A stretch of DNA of 64,000 nt, from positions 62,001 through 126,000 of the forward strand of contig CAVVPU010000221.1 in assembly GCA_963750015.1 (NCBI GenBank), written 5' to 3'. The position numbers and the translations under genes were made by a program. The notes under the pieces were generated by a model, which saw nothing but the letters and a program-made list of their open reading frames with translations, searched no databases and had not been told where the DNA came from. Shown here piece after piece: positions 52,314 through 61,695 of the stretch; within the stretch, counting starts at the first letter, position 1, and every line of letters begins with the position of its first letter. This DNA is from CAVVNC01 sp963750015 (lineage in GTDB: Bacteria > Desulfobacterota > Syntrophorhabdia > Syntrophorhabdales > WCHB1-27).

Positions 52314-53225
52314 CTAAGCTTTGGTGTCCGATTTGAATCCTCGATTGTACCACGCGTTGCGGATAAGACGGACCTTCGAGAGGATTGGCTCCGGGACGTG
52401 GTCCACTACTCCCTTATGGAGACCCAATTGAAAGGCCGCCCGACCGACGGCTGTCAAGGGAACGTAGTAACGAGGCACATTGATGCGTTGAAATGCGTTA
52501 CGCTCTTTAAAATCGGTGACGCTGTCCGATCGCCTTTTTCCATAAGAATAACTCGAGTATACGAGATAAGGGATGGACCGCTCGGCGCAGGAGCGAACTG
52601 CCTGGGCGACCAGTGCATTTGTCGGTGCTTTGTCCCTTTGTCCGATCATGGAAACAATGTTCATTAGACCTGCCTGAGTGCGAGTTTCGTCAGCCACGAG
52701 TTTAGCGAAACCAATCAGATGGTCCTCGAGGAAAGCCCCAATAAAGACGCTACTGTCGAGAAACGTCGCTTCTTCCCGATGGACCGTCTCGATGTCCTTA
52801 CCATAGTGGGAGAAAGGCCTGCCCTGGCGGACGGGACACTCGTTGTAGACTTCCCATATTCCCTTAACCAGGTTTGCGTCGAATGGGACTTCCCGGACCA
52901 CAACCCCCTTCTTCTCGGCTTGTTTGGCCTTGTTTCGGGCTTTGAAGCCTATTTGGCTATTCCACCATTGTTCGAAGGTGGTTATTTGTATTGCGGCGAA
53001 ATTGTGCCATTCCATGGGGTAGGGATATTTCGGCGCGGTTTCAGGTAGTCTTTGCGTGAAGGTGAAAAGATCGATCCCTGTTCGGGTTCTTTTCAGGTCT
53101 TCCAGCAGCGAACTCGGATTTTCCAGAAACTGGTATCCATCCGCCTCGAGACGCGCCACCCGTAGCAGCCGGCCCTTAACCCTAATGTCCGTGTCGCAAA
53201 TTCTCATCAGTGAATGCATAGACAA
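52314..53225 (-). CDS. FemAB/GNAT-like acyltransferase family protein
   Basis: 303-residue cytosolic protein whose central part (FKARNKAKQAEKKGVVVREV and FIGAFLEDHLIGFAKLV) resembles the GNAT/FemAB fold: a basic helix followed by strands of the acyl-CoA or aminoacyl-tRNA site. Its end overlaps nothing, and its start overlaps the six-hairpin gene by 19 bases. Probably modifies a sugar amine in the repeat unit. Family placement moderate. Confidence 0.6.
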   Translation of the reverse strand: MSMHSLMRICDTDIRVKGRLLRVARLEADGYQFLENPSSLLEDLKRTRTGIDLFTFTQRLPETAPKYPYPMEWHNFAAIQITTFEQWWNSQIGFKARNKAKQAEKKGVVVREVPFDANLVKGIWEVYNECPVRQGRPFSHYGKDIETVHREEATFLDSSVFIGAFLEDHLIGFAKLVADETRTQAGLMNIVSMIGQRDKAPTNALVAQAVRSCAERSIPYLVYSSYSYGKRRSDSVTDFKERNAFQRINVPRYYVPLTAVGRAAFQLGLHKGVVDHVPEPILSKVRLIRNAWYNRGFKSDTKA

Positions 53226-54433
53226 CTAGTCTCCTCTCTCAACGTGTCGACTTCTGCCCAGTTTAGTCTCAGTAATAAGAGCGCGAGTGCCCTGTAGGTG
53301 GTAGCCTGGGCCCAATGGATCATAGGCGCCTTCAACGCGACAAGCGGATACCGCATGAAGTAAAAGTAACCGCGCCGGTCCTGCATATTTTTGAGAGTCC
53401 ACGCTGCCACCGTTATGGCAAGATCGAGCGACGTCTCGTCGCCGCCCGAGAAATTGACGAGGGTTTCGACGGCCTGAGAAGCGCATTGGCTATCGATCGG
53501 GTAGATTCTGTCGTGGTAATACTTAGGCCTTCCTGTCGGCTCGAAGAAGTTACTTTTGAAGAACTCAAAGCCTCTTCTTAGTTGATCTTCGTAAGTTCTG
53601 TCATTGGTATTTTCGATGTAACATAGAAGACCGTCCAAAATGTATCCGGTGTGGAAACTATCGATCCAGCGATACTTCGGCTCCTCACCGTAGTACCACG
53701 ATCCATCAGACAATTGGCGAGTGCACGTGTACTTCACGGCTTCACGGGCCACCCCCAAGTACTCGTCTTTGCCGCAAAGCCTTCCGGTCCGTGCCAATGT
53801 TGCTGCCGCCAGCATACTCTGATTGTGGATTGTACAATCTCCTTTGCCAAAAGGTGTATAGTTTATGCAAAAGCCGGAAGATGTCCGGTTTCTCGGCCTT
53901 TCAGTGATCCATCGGCAAATGCTTTCGGCAATTTCTAAATACTCGCTTTCGCCCAACGTTTCATAAGCTTCGAGGAATGCCTGTCCGATAAGGCTGGTCC
54001 AGACGGTGATCGGTTCGTGCTTTGCCTGTCTGCCTGCGCGACTGGCAAAATCGAACATCTTGCCCCAGCAGTACTCCTCAAAGCCAGGGGACCTGTGGTC
54101 TTTAAGCCACCTAAGACAGGCGATTGCTTTTTGCCTGTAGCGGTCCTCCCCGGTGGCCTTCAACATCGTGAGATATCCCCATGCCATATATCCTCGGCCG
54201 ATGCACGAATCCAGAGGTTTTACGCCCAAGGCGGGCCTGATGTTGATCGGACTGCGCCATACCGCTTGTTGCAGCAACCTGTCAAAGAATAGGTTCCCAA
54301 ATGTCAGGGGTCTCAGAAACGAGGTAAGGCCATCCGCCGGATCGTATCCCTTGTAGTCGTGATCTTCCACCCACTTCTCGAGCCTTTTTATGCTTTCTTC
54401 AAGAATTGGCTTCATTACTTTCGTTGATGACAT
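53207..54433 (-). CDS. Six-hairpin (alpha/alpha-toroid) glycosidase-like protein
   Basis: 408 residues with repeated helix-pair segments carrying Gly-aromatic motifs (SCIGRGYMAWGYL, NQSMLAAATLA, DSFHTGYILDGLLCY), typical of alpha/alpha-barrel glycoside hydrolases, lyases or epimerases. No signal peptide, so it would act in the cytosol. Related unnamed proteins occur in polysaccharide clusters. Enzymatic activity not assignable. Confidence 0.6.
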   Translation of the reverse strand: MSSTKVMKPILEESIKRLEKWVEDHDYKGYDPADGLTSFLRPLTFGNLFFDRLLQQAVWRSPINIRPALGVKPLDSCIGRGYMAWGYLTMLKATGEDRYRQKAIACLRWLKDHRSPGFEEYCWGKMFDFASRAGRQAKHEPITVWTSLIGQAFLEAYETLGESEYLEIAESICRWITERPRNRTSSGFCINYTPFGKGDCTIHNQSMLAAATLARTGRLCGKDEYLGVAREAVKYTCTRQLSDGSWYYGEEPKYRWIDSFHTGYILDGLLCYIENTNDRTYEDQLRRGFEFFKSNFFEPTGRPKYYHDRIYPIDSQCASQAVETLVNFSGGDETSLDLAITVAAWTLKNMQDRRGYFYFMRYPLVALKAPMIHWAQATTYRALALLLLRLNWAEVDTLREETSCLCIH

Positions 54434-54442
54434 ACGTGCCTC

Positions 54443-55369
54443 TTATGACGCGCGGCGATCGAGCGCGGTCTCAAAGCCGAGAATCTTCTTCAGCCTCCGC
54501 TTTTGCTCCTGGCGAACGAACCCTTTCAACTCGGTCGAGATTGAAGCTCTCGTCCTCGTGATCATGGCCGTCGCGAATCCGAGGAAAAGCAGGATTCCCC
54601 CTAAGGCGTAGGGCCGTTTCGTCATTTGATAAAACACGCGCGTGATCTCCCATAGAGGGTGGTTACCCAGGCAGTAGTCCTTGTTGCCCTGCCTCCACCA
54701 CGTCCTGAGGGGCCCCGTATTGCCGGTCCCCATCTTGCGATGGTGGATGCATACCTTGTCCACGAAAGTCTTTGTCTTCCATCCCTTCATCCTCGCAGTG
54801 GTAACGGCAACCCAATCTATGCCGCCAGCTCTGATCGGACGATATCCCCCAATTTCCTCAAAGCAGGACCGCCTGAACAGTTGGCAGGCTCCGGAAACGT
54901 GCTCGATATTCGTAAAGCGATAGTCGTAGTGCTTTCCGTTTTCGACAAAAGGGGTGCCGGCCACTCCGAGATCAGGGTCGTCGGAAAACTTGTCAATGAG
55001 AAATTCGAGGTAGTCACGGTCAAACGAGATGTCACCATCAAGGTTCCCGATAACTTCGTACGGCAATTCTTTGACTCTCTCGTACCCGGCATCGAAGCAA
55101 CCGACCTTTGCCGCGAAATGTCTGTCTCCGTGTTCCGGCATTCGAATAAGATCCATCCATGGATATTCGGGCAGATACTGCTTGACTATATCGTCGGTCC
55201 TATCCGTCGAACCATCGCTCACGATTATCCATTTCTTCGGTAAGCACGTTTGGGAAATCATCGATCTGATGGTGTCGTCGATGCTCCTTTCCTCGTTTCT
55301 CGCCGGCGTAATCAGCACGTACGAAATTCTCTCCTTCTCTCTTGTTAATTCGTTCATCTGCCCATCCAT
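54443..55369 (-). CDS. Glycosyltransferase family 2, membrane-associated
   Basis: GT-A enzyme with SYVLITPARNEERSIDDTI, VSDGSTDRT and GNLDGDISF (DXD), plus a C-terminal hydrophobic segment (ALGGILLFLGFATAMI). About 308 residues from ATG 55369 (MDGQMNELT); a longer frame starts at 55441 and another Met at 55357 is possible. Likely extends the lipid-linked oligosaccharide. Confidence 0.87.
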   Translation of the reverse strand: MDGQMNELTREKERISYVLITPARNEERSIDDTIRSMISQTCLPKKWIIVSDGSTDRTDDIVKQYLPEYPWMDLIRMPEHGDRHFAAKVGCFDAGYERVKELPYEVIGNLDGDISFDRDYLEFLIDKFSDDPDLGVAGTPFVENGKHYDYRFTNIEHVSGACQLFRRSCFEEIGGYRPIRAGGIDWVAVTTARMKGWKTKTFVDKVCIHHRKMGTGNTGPLRTWWRQGNKDYCLGNHPLWEITRVFYQMTKRPYALGGILLFLGFATAMITRTRASISTELKGFVRQEQKRRLKKILGFETALDRRAS

Positions 55370-55462
55370 ATGCTCAAGGTGACGAGAACTGATCGTTCGA
55401 CACCGATACTCCTTGAATGTTCCCGCTTTCCCTTTGTCCACCGATCATCCTGTGATCGGCCG

Positions 55463-56755
55463 TTAGCGGCCAAGCCGCCCTGCAAGGCCGTCAACCATAC
55501 TAAGGTAGATATCTTTCTTGATATCCCAGCTATACTCCCGGTCCACGAGTGAGCGCGCTCGGTCGGCCAGGCCTTCGCGCAGATCGCTGTCTCGCGCCAT
55601 CTCCACCATGGCACGTCCAAGGCCTTCTTCATCTTCCGGCTCGAAAAACTTCACTACCGAGTCGTTGAAATAGTGCCGGTCAATCTTGGTTCCCGAAACG
55701 AGAAGTGGTACGCCGAGGAGCATGAATTCGAGTATCTTTGTGCTGAAGGCCTCTCCGCCGAAGGAGTCGTTCCGTTTTGGCACTACCCCGAGGTCGGCAT
55801 TTGCCATAGCTTCCGCAATCTGCTCCTTTGGGCTCATGTCATGCATGAACACCCGGCCCTGAAGGCTTAAGTCCCGAACTATCGCTTCGAGAAGGGCCTT
55901 GGAGTCGCCTCTGCCGTGGATGTGAAACTCGGCGTGGGGTATTTCGTCCTTGACTTGCGCAAATGCCCGAAGGGCGACATCGAGACCCTGGTGCCAATTG
56001 AGCGTGCCCGGATACATCATGATGAACCTGCCGTCGGTGCGCGTCCGTGGCCGGGCATAGAAAGTCCCGGGATCCGGATAGTTCATGATGACGGAGCACT
56101 TTCCGTTTTTCACCGAGCGGTTCAGCGTCTCCTTCCAGATGTGGTTGGAGATAATGACTCTATCCGCAAACTTCACCGAAAGTTTCTCCATAAGGATGAG
56201 CAGCTTGTAAAGAAAAGAATCCTTATCGGTTCCAAATTTAGCAGCGTAGAACTCGGGTACGATGTCATGAATGTCGAGGATCACCTGGCTGCCGGTCAGT
56301 TTAGGCAACCATGCGGCAAAGACCTCAAAATCCGGCACCGAATGCACGTGAACCACATCATACGGATCCGATCTGTGCCTGCGGCTCAGGAAGACGGAGG
56401 ACTTGACAAAAAACCTGGAAAGGCGGAGGAGGAAGGATAGCTTACCTTTCTCGTTCCGTTCACGCTTTTGAATCCGGAAAACATTCACGTCTTTGATACA
56501 GGCATACTCCTCCTGGCCTTCCTGGCCGATCGCTATCACGTCTACATAGTCACCCCTTCGAGCAAGAGTTTCCGCATACCTGCTCACGCGGGCATCAATA
56601 TCATAAAAGCTGTACGAAAGCATACAGACACGAAGTGGCCTTCGCGTGCCTTGAGGAGATCGGGGGTGGAGCGAGATTGAAGCGTCCTGCGTGTTGGAAT
56701 CCGCAGTTTGGACTGAGCCATTGTTCGGCTGGCAGGTCAAGAACACTGGAAGCAT
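55463..56755 (-). CDS. Glycosyltransferase family 4
   Basis: GT-B glycosyltransferase of up to 430 residues. N-terminal domain begins at LRVCMLSYSFYDIDARVSR (about residue 41) after a poorly conserved lead, so the true start may be internal. Donor-domain signatures include YPGTLNWHQGLDVALRAF, GRGDSKALL and GEAFSTKILEFMLLGVPLLV. It overlaps the aminotransferase gene stop by one base. Confidence 0.88.
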   Translation of the reverse strand: MLPVFLTCQPNNGSVQTADSNTQDASISLHPRSPQGTRRPLRVCMLSYSFYDIDARVSRYAETLARRGDYVDVIAIGQEGQEEYACIKDVNVFRIQKRERNEKGKLSFLLRLSRFFVKSSVFLSRRHRSDPYDVVHVHSVPDFEVFAAWLPKLTGSQVILDIHDIVPEFYAAKFGTDKDSFLYKLLILMEKLSVKFADRVIISNHIWKETLNRSVKNGKCSVIMNYPDPGTFYARPRTRTDGRFIMMYPGTLNWHQGLDVALRAFAQVKDEIPHAEFHIHGRGDSKALLEAIVRDLSLQGRVFMHDMSPKEQIAEAMANADLGVVPKRNDSFGGEAFSTKILEFMLLGVPLLVSGTKIDRHYFNDSVVKFFEPEDEEGLGRAMVEMARDSDLREGLADRARSLVDREYSWDIKKDIYLSMVDGLAGRLGR

Positions 56756-57870
56756 TACCCCTTTTCTTGCCTCAATTGCTTTATCGTGTCAGTCACATAG
56801 CCGATCTGTTCCTCGCTGAGTTCGGGGAACATGGGAAGGGAGACGAATTCGCCGGCGCATCGTTCTGCGACGGGAAAGTCGCCCTCCCTGTATCCTAGGG
56901 AACGATATGCACCGGTCAGATGCAAAGGCACGGGGTAATGGATGCCTGTGGCTATGCCCTTTTCGCCGAGGCCGGCCATCAAGGCGTCCCGATCTTTTAC
57001 GCGGATCGCGTATATATGATAGACGTGCTCTGCATAGTCTGCTTCGGCCGGCAGTATCACATTATCAACAGCTCCCGATAGGAACTTCCCGTAGGTTGCG
57101 GCGTTTTTGCGGCGGGATGCGTTCCACGAGTCAATATACTTCAGCTTAACGCTCAGCACGGCCGCCTGAAAACCATCCATGCGCGCGTTCCAGCCTATCA
57201 TGTTGTGGTGGTACTTCTTTTCCTGGCCGTGATCGCGAAACATCCTTATCCTGTCGGCGATTTCGTCGTCGTTCGTCACCACGGCCCCGGCTTCTCCGTA
57301 AGCACCGAGGTTCTTCCCCGGGTAGAAACTGAAACAGCCGGCGTCGCCGACGGAGCCGGCATTCCTCTTCTTGTATACCGCGCCGTGAGCCTGGCATGCG
57401 TCCTCGATCACGACAAGCCCATGTTTGCGGGCAATGGCGATGATGGGGTCCATGTCGGCCGTCTGGCCGAAGAGGTGGACCGGGATGAGAGCCTTCGTTT
57501 TCGGGGTGATAGCCGCCTCAAGACGGCCCGGGTCCATATTGTAGGTAGACTCTTCGATGTCGACAAAGACCGGTGTGGCGCCACAGAAGGTGATTGCTTC
57601 CGCCGTCGCGATAAATGTGTCCGGCACCGTGATCACTTCATCGCCTGGGCTCACACCGGCGGCGAGGAGGGTTGCCCAGAGTGCCTCTGTACCGCTACCA
57701 ACGGCGATGCTGTGCTTGGTCCCGCAGAATCCGGCGAACTCTTTCTCGAATTGGGCCACGAAGGGACCACCGGCGAAGGCCGTCTTTTCAAGCACCTCGT
57801 TGAAGGCCGCCTGGATTTCGTCTTTGATGGACAGGTACTGTGACTTGAGATCGAGAAAGGGTACGTTCAT
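56755..57870 (-). CDS. DegT/DnrJ/EryC1/StrS-family sugar aminotransferase
   Basis: PLP-dependent enzyme transferring an amino group to a nucleotide keto-sugar; 371 residues. VPFLDLKSQY start, GSGTEALWATL, Asp157 in VIEDACQAHGA and the PLP lysine Lys186 in FYPGKNLGAYGEAG. It probably acts after the Gfo/Idh/MocA dehydrogenase (39247) in making an amino sugar. First gene of the minus-strand block, preceded by AAGGAGTGAGTA. Confidence 0.93.
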   Translation of the reverse strand: MNVPFLDLKSQYLSIKDEIQAAFNEVLEKTAFAGGPFVAQFEKEFAGFCGTKHSIAVGSGTEALWATLLAAGVSPGDEVITVPDTFIATAEAITFCGATPVFVDIEESTYNMDPGRLEAAITPKTKALIPVHLFGQTADMDPIIAIARKHGLVVIEDACQAHGAVYKKRNAGSVGDAGCFSFYPGKNLGAYGEAGAVVTNDDEIADRIRMFRDHGQEKKYHHNMIGWNARMDGFQAAVLSVKLKYIDSWNASRRKNAATYGKFLSGAVDNVILPAEADYAEHVYHIYAIRVKDRDALMAGLGEKGIATGIHYPVPLHLTGAYRSLGYREGDFPVAERCAGEFVSLPMFPELSEEQIGYVTDTIKQLRQEKG

Positions 57871-58825
57871 TACTCACTCCTTGCTCCTCAGAAATAGGCG
57901 CTCTCTCACCGGGCGCCATCAGATCGACATCGGGCCGTCGTATCGCTCTATTCGCCAGCCCGCCGCTGTTATCGCCGATGTCTGCATTCTTTTGAACCTT
58001 TACGACCGCGCGGGAGACTGATTGTCCAGAATAGTTGCCGACTGCGAGCAGGCTACCGCCACTGGCACCATGAATCGACCCCTGTCGGGCTGCCAAAGCG
58101 TCTGTAGTAACGGCCACCGGTCTTTTGCAAGGCATGTGCCGTCTCGCATATAGGACGAGACAAAATTGCATGTGACTCCATGCATTCTCGTCTCTGAATA
58201 CGAAGAACTTAAGAGAGAACGATTTTAACCGGATGGGTCACTATTCATCCGGTACTCCTCTTGACAAGGGGAAACGGCCGACGTAGCCCGGCGCCGCACG
58301 CTCTCAAGAGGCCAGGTAAACCGAAACCCCCGAATCGGCATAACGCCATGGGCGGGTTAAGAACTGGAAAGGAGACCCCCCAAGCCGGTGCCGCAAAGGA
58401 ACCTGACGGAAAAGCAGCCCTTGGCAAGATAACGGGCGGGTTCTGACGACTCGTTGACAAAAGCGTCAATTCCCCACCATCGGTAGGCAGCCGAAGGGCA
58501 GGTAAAACCTTCCATATACGGCTCGGAAAAATCTTCCCACCGCTTCGTAGGCAAGTGCGCGGCCTTTCGTCCGCGTCGGATCACCGTCTTCTTAAGTTTC
58601 TCCCGGTGAAGTCGATAAAGATCATAGCAAATGGGTGAACTGCCCCGATGTCAACACACCTTTGATCAGTAACCTCGCAGAATCCCCCTAGGTTAAGCAC
58701 AAGGCTTTTGAGATGAGCCAGAACGATTTATGATGTTTTGATGATGAGCAAGATCGAGACGGACCGGTAACGGCCGTCTATCACTAACGGTTGGCAGTGT
58801 TCTAGAGCCAGGTTGTGGGGGCAGC
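57871..58825. other. Large divergent intergenic region
   Basis: About 950 bases separate the two divergent polysaccharide operons. No ORF here shows family resemblance. It contains an imperfect 16-bp inverted repeat (58157-58194, 13 of 16 positions paired), a perfect 8-bp hairpin (ACCGGATG 58228, CATCCGGT) and the structured-RNA candidate at 58228-58640. Promoters for both operons must lie here, but no consensus pair is convincing. Confidence 0.6.
58228..58640 (+). ncRNA. Candidate structured non-coding RNA, possibly HEARO/omega-RNA-like
   Basis: The plus strand is dense in short complementary pairs and purine-rich loops rather than codons. Features: an 8-bp hairpin at the 5' end; CTCTTGA (58258-58264) pairing with TCAAGAG (58304-58310) to close a domain; AACCC with GGGTT around CGGCATAACGCC; a TTGAC/GTCAA hairpin near 58454; and long stretches such as GGTTAAGAACTGGAAAGGAG and TTCTGACGACTCG. 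General look and size recall HEARO (IscB omega) RNAs from memory, but no IscB gene adjoins it. Family assignment is tentative; a decayed intron or other RNA is possible. Confidence 0.4.
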
Positions 58826-59563
58826 ATGGCACGCGCATTAATTCAGGAAACGATTATAGTTCTCTTTGTGCTCGCGGCAGCGGCCTGCGGGCCCGTCGTC
58901 AAACATCCCGTCCCCCTGGCCCTGGCCCAGGGCGCCCAATATTCCCAGCCGCAGGTTCACACGTCCGGAGAACCCTATCGGATCCAGCCGGGCGATTTCC
59001 TCGACGTGAAATTTTTCTACAACCCTGAGTTGAATGAAACCAATCTCCTCGTCCGCCCGGACGGCTATATCTCGCTCCAACTCGTCCAGGAAGTGCCGGC
59101 AGTGGGCCTGACTCCTGCGGAGCTCCGTAACACCCTGAAGGAGCGGTATGAGGCGACCATCTTGCAGTCTGCTGAAGTTGCGGTGATTGTCCACACGGTG
59201 AACGGGCAGAAGGTGTTCGTCGACGGAGAGGTCTTGAAGCCGGGAGTTATCAACATAGTCGGATCCTTGACCGTCCTTCAGGCCGTCGCACAGGCAGGAG
59301 GCGCAAAGCTCGACAGCGCGAGAATGAACGAAGTCATCATCATAAGGAGGGGGGTAGACGGAAAGCCGATCACGACCACGGTCAATCTCGCGGACGCGAT
59401 CGACGGAACGGACCCGAAACAGGACGTGTCCCTCATGCCATATGACATAGTCTATGTTCCCAAATCGGCTATCGGCAATGTGGATATGTGGGTTGATCAA
59501 TACGTGCGCAAAATGATTCCGTTCCCGCTTCCTTCTCCGTATGTGGGGGGGACGTCATACTAG
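58826..59563 (+). CDS. Polysaccharide export lipoprotein, Wza-like
   Basis: Outer-membrane polysaccharide export protein, 245 residues. Lipoprotein signal peptide with the lipobox LAAAAC (Cys21), then the Poly_export domain (YRIQPGDFLDVKFFYNPELN, about 50-130) and a SLBB domain (KVFVDGEVLKPGVINIVG, about 130-220). Shorter than E. coli Wza, as common in exopolysaccharide systems. First gene of the export operon. Confidence 0.92.
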   Translation: MARALIQETIIVLFVLAAAACGPVVKHPVPLALAQGAQYSQPQVHTSGEPYRIQPGDFLDVKFFYNPELNETNLLVRPDGYISLQLVQEVPAVGLTPAELRNTLKERYEATILQSAEVAVIVHTVNGQKVFVDGEVLKPGVINIVGSLTVLQAVAQAGGAKLDSARMNEVIIIRRGVDGKPITTTVNLADAIDGTDPKQDVSLMPYDIVYVPKSAIGNVDMWVDQYVRKMIPFPLPSPYVGGTSY

Positions 59564-59617
59564 AGGCGGAAGAAGGATTATGACCTTTCACCGCACACCA
59601 AGGGGGGAGACGTTGAG

Positions 59618-60313
59618 ATGAAAAAAGATTTTTTCAGTGCGGCGACGAATAGCGACAGGGAGCAGACAGCCCCGTTCCTTTGTATCTCGGCAGACGTCCG
59701 GTTGGGCAGGGGCGTGAAGCTTTCAAAGTTCATCAATCTCTATGGATGCACCATCGGCGACAATACGAAGATAGGTGCCTTTGTCGAGATCCAGAAAAAC
59801 GTAATAGTCGGAAGGAACTGTAAGATATCGAGCCACACCTTTGTGTGCGAAGGTGTGGTCGTCGAAGACGAGGTGTTCATCGGCCATGGGGTTGCCTTTA
59901 CCAACGATATCTATCCCCGGGCCACGACGGACGGCAAATTGCAAACCGAAGCCGACTGGGTCGTAGAGCCTACCTTGGTCAAAAAAGGCGCGTCCATCGG
60001 GTCGGGAGCAACCATCCTGCCTAATATTACTATAGGAGAGCGAGCGATAGTGGGCGCGGGGAGCGTGGTAACCGCCGACGTGCCGGCGAACGCCATAGTT
60101 GCGGGCAACCCGGCAAAGGTCCTCCGTTACCAGAACAGGGACAACGGTGTTCCGAGAAGACGCCTCGATCTACAAGGCCCTAATTCCAGAATTACCCTTT
60201 GGCAGGGCCCATTCATGGGCTCTCCGGGAAGTGCGCAGATCCGGTCTCGTCCTCTGATACCGGTGATTTATAACGCCGCTCTAGAGGCAAAGATGAAAGA
60301 TGGGCTTCCATGA
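59618..60313 (+). CDS. Hexapeptide-repeat acyltransferase
   Basis: Left-handed beta-helix acetyltransferase family, 231 residues, with successive I/V-G-X4 hexapeptides (GCTIGDNTKIGAFVEIQKNV, then GSGATILPNITIGERAIVGA) and AIVAGNPAKVLRY at the C-terminal side of the helix. Resembles WbbJ/NeuD-like enzymes that acetylate amino sugars (compare the DegT gene). Overlaps the Wzz gene by 4 bases (ATGA). Confidence 0.88.
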   Translation: MKKDFFSAATNSDREQTAPFLCISADVRLGRGVKLSKFINLYGCTIGDNTKIGAFVEIQKNVIVGRNCKISSHTFVCEGVVVEDEVFIGHGVAFTNDIYPRATTDGKLQTEADWVVEPTLVKKGASIGSGATILPNITIGERAIVGAGSVVTADVPANAIVAGNPAKVLRYQNRDNGVPRRRLDLQGPNSRITLWQGPFMGSPGSAQIRSRPLIPVIYNAALEAKMKDGLP

Positions 60314-61683
60314 CGCAAAAGAAAAAGCATCGCGACTTTAGAGACAGCATAGCCATCGTATTCAAGCATAAGAAGAAAGTCCTTGCCGTCTTCTTCGTCG
60401 TGGTGTTCATCACCCTCACGGTCGCTTATATCCAGACCCCTTACTACGACGCCCGCTCAGTTATCCTGGTGAAGTACGGAAGACAGTATACTCCGGTGGC
60501 GGAGGCGGACGACTTCAAATATCCGTTGATTCTTTACGACGCAATCGTCAACACGGAAATCCTGATCCTTACGAGCCACGACCTTCTCAGCACCGTAGTT
60601 TCTACCATAGGACCAAGGGTCCTTTACCCCGACCTGCCGCCGAAGCTGAAAGGCTTCGAGGTCCTCGATGCGGCGACTATCAGATTCCAGCGCGCCCTCA
60701 CCGCAAAGGCCGTTCCCTTGAGCAACGCAGTGGAGATCAAGTTTCACCACAAGGACCGGAAAATTGCGGAACGCGCCGTCAATGAGCTGCTCAACGCCTT
60801 GATAGAGAAGCACCTGAAAGTCTTCGGCAACGAGAAGTCACCATTCTTGGACGAGCAGGTCAGGCTCTACCGGGATAAGGTGGAGACAGCAGAGAAACAG
60901 CTTGAGACATTCAAGAACGCTCACAACATCACCAGTCTGAAGGACCAATACTTCTACATCGTCGGAAAACGGACGGAGCTCGAATCTACCTTGAAGGCTG
61001 AAGAGAGCAAGCTGGGCGGACTTAAAGAGAAGCTGGCCTTCCTGAAGACCCAGAAGCGTAATGTGGTTCAGGATCTTTACACGAGCACTACACGGAAGAG
61101 CCTCACGGACCTTCATGCAAAGGAGTCGGTGATGCTGCAGACCTACAAAAGAGACAGCCTGCCCGTCACGAACGTGACCAGGGAAATAGAGAGTCTCCAG
61201 AATGCGCTTCGCAATTACGAGGAAGAAAACAAGGCGAGTACCGAATGGGTGGCTGTCGAGGCGGAGATCAAACCGCAGCAGCTCAAGATCGATTCGATAA
61301 GAGAGCAGGTTGCGACGCTCGACAGACTACTCCGGGAGCTTACAACGTCGGGGGACGAGATGGGGAGGCTCGAACACGAGGTTACTCTCAACCAGGAAAC
61401 CTACGAGATCTATCTGAAGAGGTACGAAGAGGCGCGCATCTCGGACGATATGGACAAACACAAACTCATCAATATCAGTGTTATAGAGCCGCCGGCTGCC
61501 TCTTCTTCGGCCCAGAAACTGAGCACGTCAAAAATCTTAGGGGTCGGCCTGGCGCTGGCCCCGATCCTGGCGCTGGCACTCGCCTTCCTACTGGAGGCCA
61601 CGGCGCAGCACGTGGCTGCTCCCGAAAGCGCGAGGGATTTACTTGGGTTGCGCGTCCTCGTCGCGATTCCGCACAAGGCTTGA
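60310..61683 (+). CDS. Polysaccharide chain-length determinant (Wzz/GNVR)
   Basis: Inner-membrane co-polymerase that sets chain length; 457 residues. Two membrane segments (about 28-48 and 420-440) flank a periplasmic part with long coiled-coil helices. Wzz N-terminal motif RSVILVKYGRQYTP, and GNVR-like region before the second span. Followed 12 bases later by the CpsD-like gene, the usual Wzz plus ATPase pairing. Confidence 0.9.
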   Translation: MTQKKKHRDFRDSIAIVFKHKKKVLAVFFVVVFITLTVAYIQTPYYDARSVILVKYGRQYTPVAEADDFKYPLILYDAIVNTEILILTSHDLLSTVVSTIGPRVLYPDLPPKLKGFEVLDAATIRFQRALTAKAVPLSNAVEIKFHHKDRKIAERAVNELLNALIEKHLKVFGNEKSPFLDEQVRLYRDKVETAEKQLETFKNAHNITSLKDQYFYIVGKRTELESTLKAEESKLGGLKEKLAFLKTQKRNVVQDLYTSTTRKSLTDLHAKESVMLQTYKRDSLPVTNVTREIESLQNALRNYEEENKASTEWVAVEAEIKPQQLKIDSIREQVATLDRLLRELTTSGDEMGRLEHEVTLNQETYEIYLKRYEEARISDDMDKHKLINISVIEPPAASSSAQKLSTSKILGVGLALAPILALALAFLLEATAQHVAAPESARDLLGLRVLVAIPHKA

Positions 61684-61695
61684 GGAGGTAAAAGG

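Noticed and set aside
58245..58469. 74-residue minus-strand ORF in the divergent intergenic region
   Set aside because: Lies across the stem-loop-rich RNA candidate; low-complexity composition.
58780..58825. Possible sigma-54 promoter (TTGGCAGTG) before the Wza-like gene
   Set aside because: The GC element at -12 is missing at the required spacing.
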